A stretch of DNA of 64,000 nucleotides. Origin: Stenotrophomonas raiganjensis (SeqCode) (GTDB lineage: Bacteria; Pseudomonadota; Gammaproteobacteria; Xanthomonadales; Xanthomonadaceae). Positions 9,756 through 19,117 of this stretch are shown piece by piece. Where the stretch lies: assembly GCF_030658505.1 (NCBI RefSeq), contig NZ_JAUTXR010000178.1, forward strand, positions 1 through 64,000. Reading direction: 5' to 3'. Every line of letters begins with the position of its first letter. Position 1 is the first letter of the stretch. Both the position numbers and the translations under genes were made by a program. The notes below the pieces were generated by a model that did no database searches, was not told the DNA's origin, and saw only the letters and a list, made by a program, of their open reading frames with translations.

Positions 9756-10379
9756 TCAGTTGCCGATGTTCTGGAACGGATCGGAGGTGTTCGAGCGGGC
9801 AGCGGGCTTGGCCGGCTGCGTCGCGGCGGGCTGGGCGGCAGCGGCGGGAGCCGCGGCACGGCCGGCACGGGCGCGGCTGCGCGGCTTGGGCTTGGGCGTC
9901 GGGTCGAGAATGGCGTCACCCATGGTGTTGCGCAGGGTGGTGGCCAGGGTCTGGGCTTCCTTGCGTGCGGTGTCCGACGCCAGTGCGCCACGGCCCTGCA
10001 GGCGGGTCAGCGACTGGTTGGCGACACGGAAGCCGGCGACGGTGATCACACCATCGGCCACCAGATCATTGGGATCGCGCTGGAGTACTTCCTCGGCTGC
10101 GACGATCGCGCGGGCGTACTGGCCCTGGTCGAACTGCAGCTGTGCGATGCGTACCCACGGCTCCTTGCGCGTCGGGTCGGCCTTGGCCGCCAGTTCGAAC
10201 GCACTGATCGCGGCATCGGCGCCGCCAGTGGTGACCTGTGCTTCGGCGTTGCTCAGCGTCGTTTCGAACGGCACGACCTCGGCCTTCTTCGGCGCCGATG
10301 AGCAGGCCGCCAGGCCCGACAGCAACATCAGCGCGAACATCGGCCGGTACACAGCCTTCCCCATTGCCTTCACTTCCAT
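9756..10379 (-). CDS. TPR lipoprotein at the head of the T6SS minus-strand operon
   Basis: A 207-residue protein with a lipoprotein signal peptide ending in the lipobox LSGLAAC, then about 100 residues resembling tetratricopeptide repeats (AISAFELAAKADPTRKEPWV and QLQFDQGQYARAIVAAEEVL). The tail is rich in Ala, Pro and Arg (PKPKPRSRARAGR) and looks disordered. It is predicted to sit in the outer membrane facing the periplasm. It is the first gene of the tssBC operon and divergent from tssJ, so a role in T6SS assembly is likely but not shown. A second in-frame ATG five codons in (10364) is an alternative start. Confidence 0.8.
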   Translation of the reverse strand: MEVKAMGKAVYRPMFALMLLSGLAACSSAPKKAEVVPFETTLSNAEAQVTTGGADAAISAFELAAKADPTRKEPWVRIAQLQFDQGQYARAIVAAEEVLQRDPNDLVADGVITVAGFRVANQSLTRLQGRGALASDTARKEAQTLATTLRNTMGDAILDPTPKPKPRSRARAGRAAAPAAAAQPAATQPAKPAARSNTSDPFQNIGN

Positions 10380-10618
10380 AGTGGTCCCTCGTCGAAATTA
10401 GTTCCTCAAGGAAGCCGAATCTCCGCCGATACAACGCACGGGATTCCTGCCCCTGTCGGCGGCAGTGTACATTCGCGAATACGCGTCGGTATAGTGAATT
10501 TCGTCAAGAATATGGCGAATTTGATAGACACAACCTTCACATCCCGATGTGATATCCGCGAGCAGAAAGTACTTATACGCTCAATTTTCGCCCTGCACCC
10601 CGAGCCGACCGACCGCAC
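10380..10618. promoter_or_regulatory. Divergent promoter region of the two T6SS operons
   Basis: A 239-base gene-free stretch between the TPR lipoprotein gene and tssJ. It is visibly richer in A/T than its neighbours, especially about 10480-10600, as expected for promoters firing both ways. I looked for sigma-70 and sigma-54 elements and found none that I would defend. It must hold the main control point of the T6SS. Confidence 0.5.
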
Positions 10619-11245
10619 ATGAATGCGCAACTTTTCTCATTCCATCGCGTGATATCCGTCACGATTTTGTCCCTGGTCATGTCCACGTCCCTGACCGGTT
10701 GCGCCAGTGACAGCAAGCTGGGCAAGGCAATGGACAAGACCCTCCAGGCCGTGGGCATCCGCGAGGACAAGCCCGAGGCGCCCCCCACCATTCCGCTGCG
10801 CCTGTACGCCGGCAGCAACCTCAACGCCGGCAACGACAAGCGGGCGACGGCCGCGGTGGTCAAGATCTACCACCTGCGCAGTCTGCAACGCTTCGAACAG
10901 GCTCCCTTCAACGCCTTCCTCGACCAGGCCGGCGAGCAGGCTGCACTCGGCGCGGACCTGTTGTCGGTCAACGAGGTCGTACTGACCCCAGGTGCCCGGC
11001 AGGAATTGTCCGAGCAGCTGAGTGAAGGAAGTGCAGTGCTCGGCGTTGTCGCCCTGTTCCGCGCTCCGGCCGAGAATCGCTGGCGGCTCGCGTTCGACAC
11101 CAAGGGCAAGACGCTTCCGCAGGATGGCGTCACCATCGGCGTCCACGCCTGTGCCCTGACCAGCGACAGCAAGGCGCTGTTGACACGCATTTCCGGTGAT
11201 CCAGGCAGTCTTGCATCCATCCGTTGTGCAGGCGCGAAGAAGTAG
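10619..11245 (+). CDS. tssJ: T6SS outer-membrane lipoprotein TssJ
   Basis: A 208-residue lipoprotein with signal peptide and lipobox (TSLTGC, Cys near residue 28). The mature part carries the TssJ/VasD pattern: PPTIPLRLYAGSNLNAGND, then VVKIYHLRSLQRFEQAPF and EVVLTPGARQEL. TssJ anchors the TssL-TssM membrane complex to the outer membrane. It is the first gene of the plus-strand T6SS block; tssK follows after about 195 bases. The first ATG gives a longer hydrophobic signal; a later ATG (10679) would leave it too short. Confidence 0.93.
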   Translation: MNAQLFSFHRVISVTILSLVMSTSLTGCASDSKLGKAMDKTLQAVGIREDKPEAPPTIPLRLYAGSNLNAGNDKRATAAVVKIYHLRSLQRFEQAPFNAFLDQAGEQAALGADLLSVNEVVLTPGARQELSEQLSEGSAVLGVVALFRAPAENRWRLAFDTKGKTLPQDGVTIGVHACALTSDSKALLTRISGDPGSLASIRCAGAKK

Positions 11246-11440
11246 CATCGCGCCGGAATTCTGGCACTCGAATTCATCGATGCGATAGTATCCTCAGCGC
11301 AACGATTGCCCTATTCGCTTGAATGTGGGATGCGATTCACACTTTCACATCACTGAAAGGGTATTCGCCACCGCGGGGCGCGAAAACGCCGGAACCAACC
11401 CGCATCGGCGACTTTTTCAAGCTATTTCCAAGGATTGAAC

Positions 11441-12792
11441 GTGGCTTATGTAAGCAGGATGTCGAAGGTTCTCTGGGGCGAAGGCCTGTTCCTGCGTCCC
11501 CAGCACTTCCAGCGCCAGGACGCCTATCACGAAGCACGGCTGCAGGATCTCTCGCAGACCCTGCACCCCTACGCATGGGGTGCGCGCCGGGTACGTTTCG
11601 ATCCACATGCACTTTCCGGTGGCACGCTGCGCCCGCTCGACCTGTCGGCGGTGTTTCCCGACGGCGAGACCTACGATGCGCCCGCGCACGACGGCCTGCC
11701 CGACGCAGTGTCCCTGCAGGAGCTGCCGCCGGGCGTGCAGACCACCGTGGTCTACCTGGCACTGCCGCTGCTGCGCGATGACGGCGCAAACTGCGCCGAC
11801 GCCGAAGGCACGGTCCTGGCCCGCTACCGCCAGGCCAACCGTGACACGCAGGACCTGTTCACCGATGCGGTCGAAGCCGAGCTCGCCTTCCTCAGCAAGG
11901 CCGTGAAGCTGCTTACCGACGATCAGCCGCGCGACGCGTACGCCACCGTGCCGATCGCACGCGTGCGCCGCACCTCCAGCGGCGGTTTCGAACTGGACGA
12001 TGAATTCATCCCCCCCTGCGCCCAGCTGCAGGCATCCCGTTCCTGCACCGCGAACTGCGGGCGGTACTCGATGCCTTGCAGGCGAAGGTCGATGCACTCT
12101 ATGGCCTGCATCGGCAGACCTCGCAGAACATCATCGAGTTCCGTTCCGGCGACATCGCCTCGTTCTGGCTGCTGCACACCATCAACAGCTCGTTCAGCGC
12201 ACTGGCCCACCTGCTGCACCATCCGCAGCTGCACCCCGAACGCCTGCACCAGGAACTGCTGCGCATGGCCGGCGCGCTGCTGACCTTCTCCAATGCCTAC
12301 CAGCTGGGCGACCTGCCGGTGTATCGCCACGACCAGCCGGAGGCTTCGTTCCGCAAGCTGCTGGAAATCGTGCGCGCGCTGCTGGATACCGTGATCTCCA
12401 CGCGTTATTTCAAGATCGCCCTGAACGAAGTCAAGCCGTCCTACCATCTCGGCCGGCTCGATTCGCAGCGCATCGACGGCAATGCCTCGTTCTACCTGTC
12501 CGTATCGGCCTCGCTGCCGGCGCAGGAGCTGATCCAGAGCGTGCCGGTGCGTTTCAAGGTGGGTGCGCCGGACGACGTCGAGAAGTGCGTGCTGTCCGCC
12601 CTGCCCGGCGTGAAGCTGACCCATGCCGCGCAGGTGCCGGCGGCGATCCCGGTGCGCCCGGGCAGTCATTACTTTGAACTCGACGCGCGCGGCGCGCTCT
12701 ATGAGCGCATGCTCAAGGCGCAGTCGTTGATGATCTACGTGCCGGCCGGCATTGCCGAGCTGAAGATGGAACTTGTGGCGGTGACCTCATGA
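11441..12792 (+). pseudogene. tssK: T6SS baseplate-membrane linker TssK, frameshifted
   Basis: TssK connects baseplate and membrane complex. The N-terminal half reads SKVLWGEGLFLRPQHFQRQD and continues in frame to DDEFIPPCAQLQAS, then the frame breaks at about 12035-12037. The rest of the protein resumes in the next frame as PFLHRELRAVLDALQ and runs to AELKMELVAVTS at 12792. One missing base explains it; with it restored the product is about 450 residues, the family's normal size. Both halves are otherwise intact with no other stops, so this is either a recent mutation or a sequencing error. I chose the GTG at 11441, with AAGGA seven bases upstream; ATG 11459 is an alternative. The 3' end overlaps tssL. 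Confidence 0.9.
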
Positions 12793-13583
12793 TGAATTCC
12801 CCCCTGCCCCCGACGCCGGGTCCGATGCCGTCGCTGACCGCCAATGGCGCGATGGTCAATCCGACGCCGCAGGCGGCCAATCCGCAGAGCCTGCAGGACC
12901 TGATGGCCGACGGCTTCTACCTGCTGCTGCTGCTCAAACGTGGCCAGCTGCCACACGATGCCGAGAGCTTCGTGCAGACGGTGCAGAAGTTCCTTGATGG
13001 CGTCGAACGCAATGCCATGCGCCTGGGCGTGGCCTCGGAAGACGTCTACGCCGCCAAGTACGCGTTCTGCGCGGCAGTGGACGAGGCCATCCTGTCCCAG
13101 CCTTCGCCGCTGCACGAAACATGGGAACGCAATCCGCTGCAGCTGCGCCTGTTCGGCGAGCATCTGGCCGGCGAACACTTCTTCGACCGCCTGGAGGAGC
13201 TCCGGCGCCAGGGCGCTGCGCGCCTGCCCTCGCTGGAGGTCTACCACTACTGCCTGCTGATGGGCTTCGAAGGCAAGTACCGACTGGAAGGTACCGAGAA
13301 GCTGGGCTACCTGACCGCCCGCCTCGGCGATGAGATCGTCTACCTGAAGGGCAAGCGGCACGGTTTCGCGCCGCATGCACTGCCCCCGGACAACGTCCGC
13401 CACAGCCTGCGCCGCGTGGTCCCGCTGTGGCTGCCGGCGGTGGTCGTGGGCTGTTTCGGCATCCTCGCCTTCTTCGGCATGCGCACCTACCTCGGCCACG
13501 AAACACGCCAGCAGCTGGCCGCCTACAACGACGTGGTGCAGATGCCCGAGCGCACCGCCCACATCACGATCACCCTGCCATGA
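12789..13583 (+). CDS. tssL: T6SS inner-membrane protein TssL (DotU-like, short form)
   Basis: A 264-residue IcmH/DotU-family protein. The family core is visible: NPQSLQDLMADGFYLLLLLK, then YAAKYAFCAAVDEAIL and HETWERNPLQLRLFGEH. A single membrane segment lies near the C-terminus (PLWLPAVVVGCFGILAFFG, about residues 210-232), as is usual for TssL, which hangs in the cytosol by its tail. There is no peptidoglycan-binding OmpA domain, so this is the short form. Its ATG overlaps the tssK stop (ATGATGA arrangement). Confidence 0.95.
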   Translation: MMNSPLPPTPGPMPSLTANGAMVNPTPQAANPQSLQDLMADGFYLLLLLKRGQLPHDAESFVQTVQKFLDGVERNAMRLGVASEDVYAAKYAFCAAVDEAILSQPSPLHETWERNPLQLRLFGEHLAGEHFFDRLEELRRQGAARLPSLEVYHYCLLMGFEGKYRLEGTEKLGYLTARLGDEIVYLKGKRHGFAPHALPPDNVRHSLRRVVPLWLPAVVVGCFGILAFFGMRTYLGHETRQQLAAYNDVVQMPERTAHITITLP

Positions 13584-13593
13584 GCCTGATGAT

Positions 13594-16500
13594 ATGGACA
13601 TCCCAAGCTCCTCACTGCTCGCATCCCTCGCTTCGCTGTCCCACCGCGAACGCCTGATCCAGCTGAAGGGGCCTGAGGAAGGCCTGGTCGTCGAACGCTT
13701 CGAAGGCATCGAATCAGTGTGCGGCGACAACCGCCTGCAGATCGACTGCCTGTCCACCGACGCGTTCCTGGACCTGGAGCCGTGGCTGGAACAGCCGCTG
13801 ACCCTGCAGCTGCGCCAGGCCGACGGTTCGCTGCGCCAGTGGCACGGGCTGTGTACCGAGGCGGCGCAGCTGGGCAGCGATGGCGGCCTGGCCCGCTATC
13901 GCCTGATCCTCGAACCGTGGACCGCGCTGCTGCGCCTGCGGCGCAATGCGGTGATCTTCCAGGATCTGGATACCCGCGCTATCTGCGAACAGATCTTCGC
14001 CGACTACCCGCAGGCCCTGTTCCGCTTCGACGTGCAGGCCGAGCTGCCGGCACGCGCGATCACCACCCAGTACCGCGAGACCGACTGGGCCTTCGTCACC
14101 CGGCTGCTGGCCGAAGCAGGCCTGGCCTGGCGCATCGAGCAGGCGCAGGACGACGATGCCGCACACACCCTGGTGGTGTTCGAGCCGGGCGCCGAGCTGC
14201 CCGACGCCGGCCGCGTGCGCTTCCATCGCGCCGACATGGCCGAGGCCAGCGACGGCATCACCGCCTTCGCCGAGCGCCAGCAGCTGGTGCCCAACGCCAG
14301 CACCGTGGCCAGCTGGCACAGCGAGCAGGTTGGTGCCGTGGCCGCGCACACCAGCGCCGATGCCGGCACCCTGCCCGCACTGGAAGTCTACGTGCAGCCG
14401 CGCGCCGGTCGATTCGCCCAGGCCGGCTGGGCCGACGCCGAAGCACAGGCACGGCTGGACGCGCTGCGCGTCGGCCAGGTGCTCTACAGTGGCAGCGGCA
14501 GCGAGCGCCAGCTGGCCGCTGGCAGCACCTTCACCCTGGCCCAGCACCCGCAGCACGAAGGCCAGGCCTTCCAGTTGCTGGCCGTGCAGCATTTGGCCCT
14601 GAACAACCTGGACCAAGGCATCGCCGAGCTGCTGGGCAGCACCGCGCTGGAGCGTGGCGCCTACCGCAACAGTTTCCTGGCCACTGGCAGCGGGGTGCCG
14701 CTGCGCGCCCTGCCGCAGGACCGGCCGACCCTGCATGGCCCGCAGACCGCACGCGTGGTGGGCATCGCCAACACCGCCGTGACCCCCAACCGCGAGCATC
14801 AGGTGCGCATCCAGTTCGGCTGGCAGCGCGGCAGCAGGCCCAATCCCGGCGGCCTGACCGACACCGGCAGCGCCCAGCCCGGACATGCTCCCGGCGACCA
14901 CACCAGTGGCAGCTGGGTGCCGGTGGCCGAGTGGGTGGCCGGCCCCAACTGGGGCACGGCCTTCCTGCCCCGCGTGGGCAGCGAGGTGCTGGTGGAATTC
15001 CTGCACGGCGACATCGACCAGCCGCGCATCACCGGCCAGCTCTACAACGGCGAGGTCGCCCCGCCCTTCGGCGGCGGCATCGACGAGAACGCACGCCACC
15101 CCGGCGTGCTCAGTGGCCTTCACACCCAGGCCCATGACGGTAGCGGCACCCAGCAATGGGTGATCGACGACACGCCCGGGCAGCTGCGCACGCGCCTGCA
15201 CAGCTCACTGGCCGACAGCCGGCTGGAGCTGGGCTACCTGATCGCGCACCAGGACACCGCCCGCGGCGCGCTGCGTGGCGAGGGCTTCGAACTGGCTACC
15301 CAGGGCTGGGGCAACGTGCATGCCGGCGAAGGCCTGCTGCTGTCGGCCAGCCTGCAGGAGCGCGCGGCGTCCACGGTGATGGACAACGCCAGCGTGGTGG
15401 CCCAGCTGAAGGGAGCCGAGCGCAGCCTGGAACAGATGCAGCAGACCCTGGCGCAGCAGCAGGTGCCGGGGCTGGCGGAGTTCGAGCGCACCAGGCAGCT
15501 GCGCGAGCAGATCGACCCGAAGGCGCAGGGCCGCTTCCAGGGCGATGTGAACGGGCAGAGCGCGATGAAACCCGGCAGCGATGGCCGCAGCCCCGGTGAC
15601 CAGCCGGTGGAACGGCTGGGCACGCCGCTGCTGCTGGCCGAGGCACCACACCATGTGGCCTGGACCACCCCGGCCAGCGCGGTGGCCTACGCCGGGCAGA
15701 ACCTGCAGATGACGGTGCAGCAGGACCTGCACGTCAGCGCCGGCGAGACCATCGCCACGGTGTCCGGCGAGCATGTCTCGCTGTTCGCGCAGAGCGGTCC
15801 GCTGCGGGTGATCGCCGCGCAGGGGCCGGTCAGCCTGCAGGCCCACGATGGCGAACTGGAACTGCTGAGCGACCAGGCCCTGACCATCACCGCCACCGAC
15901 GACCGCATCGACGTGCTTGCACAGACCAAGGTGGTGCTGCAGGCCGGCAGCAGTGCGATCACGCTGGAGGGCGGAAACATCACCTTCAGCTGCCCCGGCG
16001 AGTTCAAGGTCAAGGCGGGTGAGCATCCGTTCATGGGGGGCAGCAGCACACCCGCCAGCCTGCCACCATTGCCCGCCTTTACGATCAAGCCCGATCCGGG
16101 CCGCACCTTCGAGAGCACCTTCGCCTACGACCAGCTGCGCAGCATTGCCGCGCAGTCGACACCGGTCGAGTTCGTCATGATGATGGCGCCGACCTTCGGC
16201 TTCGATGTCCCGGCGCGGACCTACATGAAGCTGCAGGACGCACTGAAGGATGGCAGCCTGCAGGCGCCCGAACACAAGGTGATGGCCGGTGCGCCCTACC
16301 CGGCCGACTACGACAACAACAAGCGCATCATCCGCGTGAACAGCATGGCCGCTGACCGCGCAGCGACAACCATCGAAGCGTCACGCGAGCTGCTGGCCGT
16401 GTTGCTGCACGAATTCGGGCACCACGTCGACAACGTGCTGCGCAACGATCTGGCCGAGAAGGACGCGAACGGCAAGCCGACCCTCGCTGCGGACAGCGGC

Positions 16501-18180
16501 AAGGAAGAAGGCACGGCACTCGCCTACCGCCTGGCGTTCTTCGACCTGGAAGGTACGCACGAAACCGAATACGCGCAGTACACCTCTCCCGAGTACAACG
16601 GTGCGTTGAAGGTGAACTATGCCGAGGTGCAGGCGGCACTGAAGCAACAGGGGCCGGTCGCACAGGAGACCAACAAGAGCGAGGATGGACGCTACGAGGG
16701 GTTCAGCGCGGGTGATGGACAGAACCATGACAAGCGGCCGAACGAATCGTTCGGGCATCGGTCGATTGAGGCGGTGCTTAGGCATGCCGAATTCACTCCA
16801 AACCAGCGCCAAGCGATCTATTTTGGCAACTGGCTCCGGGACTACTCCCAACTGCTCGATCCCAAGATCGTACGCCCCGCAGGCCTACCGAAGAACCTCG
16901 GCAAATACCTCTCTCGCGCCGCCCTGACCCAAATTGTTGATGTCCTGGCTGGCAGTGAGTTCCACAATATACGGTACGGGAACCAAGCTGATTTTGGGGT
17001 GACGCCCGCACGCCTCGGGGTATACAAGCCAAGCGAGCATATCGACAACCCAAAGAACATCAAACCCGAGCCAGCAGACCCGAAAACCATCGACAAGGAC
17101 TTCGAGCCTTGGGTCACGCCCGGAAGTGCTCTTCTTCAGATAGACCCGAAAACCTCGATGAAGCGCTACATCATGCGCTCCAGAGACTTCATGTCTTCCG
17201 AACTGAACACAGCAATCTCAATGGGCAAGACACCCGATGGCATGCGCCATTTTGGCTCTGCCCTGCATGTTCTTGAGGACTACTTCGCACACTCCAATTT
17301 CTGCGAACTCAGCTTAAGAAAGCTCGGACACAGCACCGTGCTGCCTTGGACGTCAACTGCCAATTGCACTCATCGATACCCTGTGGTGACTGGGATGTTT
17401 GGCTCGACCGACGTCATCGCAAGCCTTGCCGAACCCATTGCTCACAAGCTCTTCGGCGTAGAAAGCTGGGAGTTCAAGGCGAGCGAGCCTGGCGACCGTT
17501 CCGACGGCGAGAAGATCATGCTGGTCCTTCTTTCCGAGCACAGCGATCAGCGTTACTACAGAGCTTTCCAGGATTTTCTCAAACTTCGAGACCGCATTGC
17601 ACGAATCCCTGGACATGAGTATCTGGAACGGGCTGGCTGGATCGCCAGCGCGCCAATGCGCGCGGTGCTCAACTGCTACAACTTCGTCTATCAACAACTC
17701 CTGCTGCTCGTAGGCAACAGCGTGGACGACGCGCAGACGATGTTCGATTCCGACCCAAACAAAAGTGGGTCAACCGACCCCAGCCATTCCCAGCTGGCAA
17801 AGGACCACGACGTTCATCCGCTGCATACATTGGCTGCTCAGCTGGCGCAACAGGCCGTCCTCCAGGTTGGGCAAGCAATGGCAGGGCGATGGCGCGGCGA
17901 TGCATCGCGTGATCCGGTCAAGATCGCACAGTCCTATCTGGTTCACCCCAATGATACGAACTGGCAGGACGCGACTGTTTCCGCTTGGGCCAAAGGCCAT
18001 ACTGCGGCGATACGGCGCGCGTCGTCCGCCACCGAACTCCAGCATCTGCACGAAGAACATGGAAAGCACGCATTGGAGAACATCCGTCGCGTGGGACGCT
18101 ACGGTTCCGATAGTTGGGACTACATCACTCGCTTCTATGAAGATCTGTTTGGCGAGAAGAATCAGGTTAAGACCAAATGA
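13594..18180 (+). CDS. vgrG: Evolved VgrG with metallopeptidase-like and HET-C-like C-terminal effector domains
   Basis: A 1,528-residue T6SS spike-effector. Residues 1 to about 500 are the VgrG gp27/gp5-like core (TQYRETDWAFVTRLLAEAGL; WVPVAEWVAGPNWGTAFLPR). About 690-815 is the repeat-rich DUF2345-type needle. Then comes a segment with HEFGHH at 939-944 (HExxH zinc motif; EEGTALAYR follows as a possible third-ligand region). After that a HET-C-like domain begins at FGNWLRDYSQ (1077) and includes HFGSALHVLEDYFAHSNFCE (1219 on). Base composition turns clearly more A/T-rich from about 16,990, suggesting the toxin tip was acquired separately. Starts 10 bases after tssL; the ATG at 13594 is the first that opens the VgrG sequence. 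The stop overlaps the next gene by 4 bases. Toxic activity is inferred, not shown. Confidence 0.93.
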   Translation: MDIPSSSLLASLASLSHRERLIQLKGPEEGLVVERFEGIESVCGDNRLQIDCLSTDAFLDLEPWLEQPLTLQLRQADGSLRQWHGLCTEAAQLGSDGGLARYRLILEPWTALLRLRRNAVIFQDLDTRAICEQIFADYPQALFRFDVQAELPARAITTQYRETDWAFVTRLLAEAGLAWRIEQAQDDDAAHTLVVFEPGAELPDAGRVRFHRADMAEASDGITAFAERQQLVPNASTVASWHSEQVGAVAAHTSADAGTLPALEVYVQPRAGRFAQAGWADAEAQARLDALRVGQVLYSGSGSERQLAAGSTFTLAQHPQHEGQAFQLLAVQHLALNNLDQGIAELLGSTALERGAYRNSFLATGSGVPLRALPQDRPTLHGPQTARVVGIANTAVTPNREHQVRIQFGWQRGSRPNPGGLTDTGSAQPGHAPGDHTSGSWVPVAEWVAGPNWGTAFLPRVGSEVLVEFLHGDIDQPRITGQLYNGEVAPPFGGGIDENARHPGVLSGLHTQAHDGSGTQQWVIDDTPGQLRTRLHSSLADSRLELGYLIAHQDTARGALRGEGFELATQGWGNVHAGEGLLLSASLQERAASTVMDNASVVAQLKGAERSLEQMQQTLAQQQVPGLAEFERTRQLREQIDPKAQGRFQGDVNGQSAMKPGSDGRSPGDQPVERLGTPLLLAEAPHHVAWTTPASAVAYAGQNLQMTVQQDLHVSAGETIATVSGEHVSLFAQSGPLRVIAAQGPVSLQAHDGELELLSDQALTITATDDRIDVLAQTKVVLQAGSSAITLEGGNITFSCPGEFKVKAGEHPFMGGSSTPASLPPLPAFTIKPDPGRTFESTFAYDQLRSIAAQSTPVEFVMMMAPTFGFDVPARTYMKLQDALKDGSLQAPEHKVMAGAPYPADYDNNKRIIRVNSMAADRAATTIEASRELLAVLLHEFGHHVDNVLRNDLAEKDANGKPTLAADSGKEEGTALAYRLAFFDLEGTHETEYAQYTSPEYNGALKVNYAEVQAALKQQGPVAQETNKSEDGRYEGFSAGDGQNHDKRPNESFGHRSIEAVLRHAEFTPNQRQAIYFGNWLRDYSQLLDPKIVRPAGLPKNLGKYLSRAALTQIVDVLAGSEFHNIRYGNQADFGVTPARLGVYKPSEHIDNPKNIKPEPADPKTIDKDFEPWVTPGSALLQIDPKTSMKRYIMRSRDFMSSELNTAISMGKTPDGMRHFGSALHVLEDYFAHSNFCELSLRKLGHSTVLPWTSTANCTHRYPVVTGMFGSTDVIASLAEPIAHKLFGVESWEFKASEPGDRSDGEKIMLVLLSEHSDQRYYRAFQDFLKLRDRIARIPGHEYLERAGWIASAPMRAVLNCYNFVYQQLLLLVGNSVDDAQTMFDSDPNKSGSTDPSHSQLAKDHDVHPLHTLAAQLAQQAVLQVGQAMAGRWRGDASRDPVKIAQSYLVHPNDTNWQDATVSAWAKGHTAAIRRASSATELQHLHEEHGKHALENIRRVGRYGSDSWDYITRFYEDLFGEKNQVKTK

Positions 18181-18773
18181 TCAAGGCACTCCTTCTTTCC
18201 ACCATCCTTCTTGTCCTTCCCGGCTGCCAGGCCGAATCATTAGATTCCAATAAACCACGGCAGCCGAGTGTCGAATTCGACAACGGAGATTTCTCAATCA
18301 ACGGTGGTCACGCGAGAATTGGGGCAACCACCAAAGAATGGATTTCCCTTCTGGGCGACAACTATAGATATGCCAATCCGGGCTCACCGGGCATGATGGT
18401 GTGGGACGAACTGGGCATCTTTATCTATACCGATCTCCCGATGAAGGATCGTGTCGATACTGTGGCCTTTGCCTTCAACACAGATCTAGATGAAGGCCCT
18501 GGATCATCAGACGCGCCAGCAACCATCAGACCCAGAAAGCCATTCCCAGGGCAGGTCGTCGTCAGTAGCACACGAATCAACGGCGACATGAAGATCAGTG
18601 ATATCCCAGCCGCCAGCAACATGATGCTTGAGGTGCACTGCAGCAAAGGCATCGCGATATGCACTACGAATCGCGTTGATGGCACTTCCCGTAACTACTC
18701 GATCTCCTTCACGGTTGACGAAAAGCAATATGAAAGCCTTCCCTACACTATAGAAATAGGCCGCGCACTTTAG
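18177..18773 (+). CDS. Lipoprotein, probable immunity protein for the VgrG effector
   Basis: A 198-residue protein with a lipoprotein signal (LLVLPGC, Cys near residue 17) and a mature part without membrane segments. Its ATG overlaps the vgrG stop (ATGA), the classic arrangement of effector and immunity. It shares the low-GC composition of the vgrG 3' end, so the two probably moved together. A periplasmic lipoprotein immunity protein would imply that the HET-C/peptidase effector acts in the periplasm. A shortened relative is encoded at 19118 (both have a GATTKEWISLLGDNYR / GAPADAWIAVLGSNYR segment). I do not recognise a named family; the immunity role is inference. Confidence 0.7.
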   Translation: MIKALLLSTILLVLPGCQAESLDSNKPRQPSVEFDNGDFSINGGHARIGATTKEWISLLGDNYRYANPGSPGMMVWDELGIFIYTDLPMKDRVDTVAFAFNTDLDEGPGSSDAPATIRPRKPFPGQVVVSSTRINGDMKISDIPAASNMMLEVHCSKGIAICTTNRVDGTSRNYSISFTVDEKQYESLPYTIEIGRAL

Positions 18774-18957
18774 CGTTCTCCGACCAATTACTCATGGCGC
18801 GCATGACTAACTGGAACAAAGATCAATCCGCACACCCCAACGGTGCGTGGACACCGAACTCGCATCACTCCTAGTCGAGTATGGATTGCGAGGTCAAACC
18901 CCAGTATAGGCTGGATGCGTAGCGCGTCCAGCAAGCTACCCGCCAGGCCGGCAAACG
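18774..18957. other. Low-GC non-coding stretch between immunity gene and toxin-tail remnant
   Basis: About 180 bases with no credible gene on either strand. A short open stretch on the plus strand (AACTGGAACAAAGATCAATC onward, about 18809-18870) reads NWNKDQSAHPNGAWTPNSHH before a stop. It may be debris of an older effector module, but I cannot assign it. Confidence 0.35.
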
Positions 18958-19117
18958 ATGGCGGAACATTTGCGGCGCGACTACGCACTTGCTGCCACTT
19001 CTCTGAACCGCCTCACTGCTGCTGTCGGAATTGCTTCGCGCGCTCCTCAGATTGAGCACCTGCATGAAGAACGTGGAAAGCACGCACTGGAGAACATGCG
19101 ACATATAGAAAGTCAAG
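18958..19117 (+). pseudogene. Remnant of a second effector C-terminal tail
   Basis: An open stretch that lacks a proper start but encodes PQIEHLHEERGKHALENMRH at about 19040-19100. This closely matches ATELQHLHEEHGKHALENIR near the C-terminus of the VgrG effector (about 18030-18090), and the DNA is also clearly related over some 50 bases. It is immediately followed by a lipoprotein gene related to the immunity gene, in the same order as the intact pair. It is therefore best read as the 3' stump of a displaced toxin module. Confidence 0.65.

Noticed and set aside
10521-10549. TTGATA as a -35 element upstream of tssJ
   Set aside because: No acceptable -10 box follows at 16-18 bases, so the promoter cannot be placed.
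11262-11277. A sigma-54-like element (TGGCAC...TTCA) between tssJ and tssK
   Set aside because: The -24 half is good but the required GC of the -12 half is missing, so I do not call it a promoter.
12076-12792. The second half of tssK as a separate gene starting MQAKVDALYGL
   Set aside because: It has no ribosome site and continues the family sequence directly after the first half; a frameshift in one gene explains both pieces.
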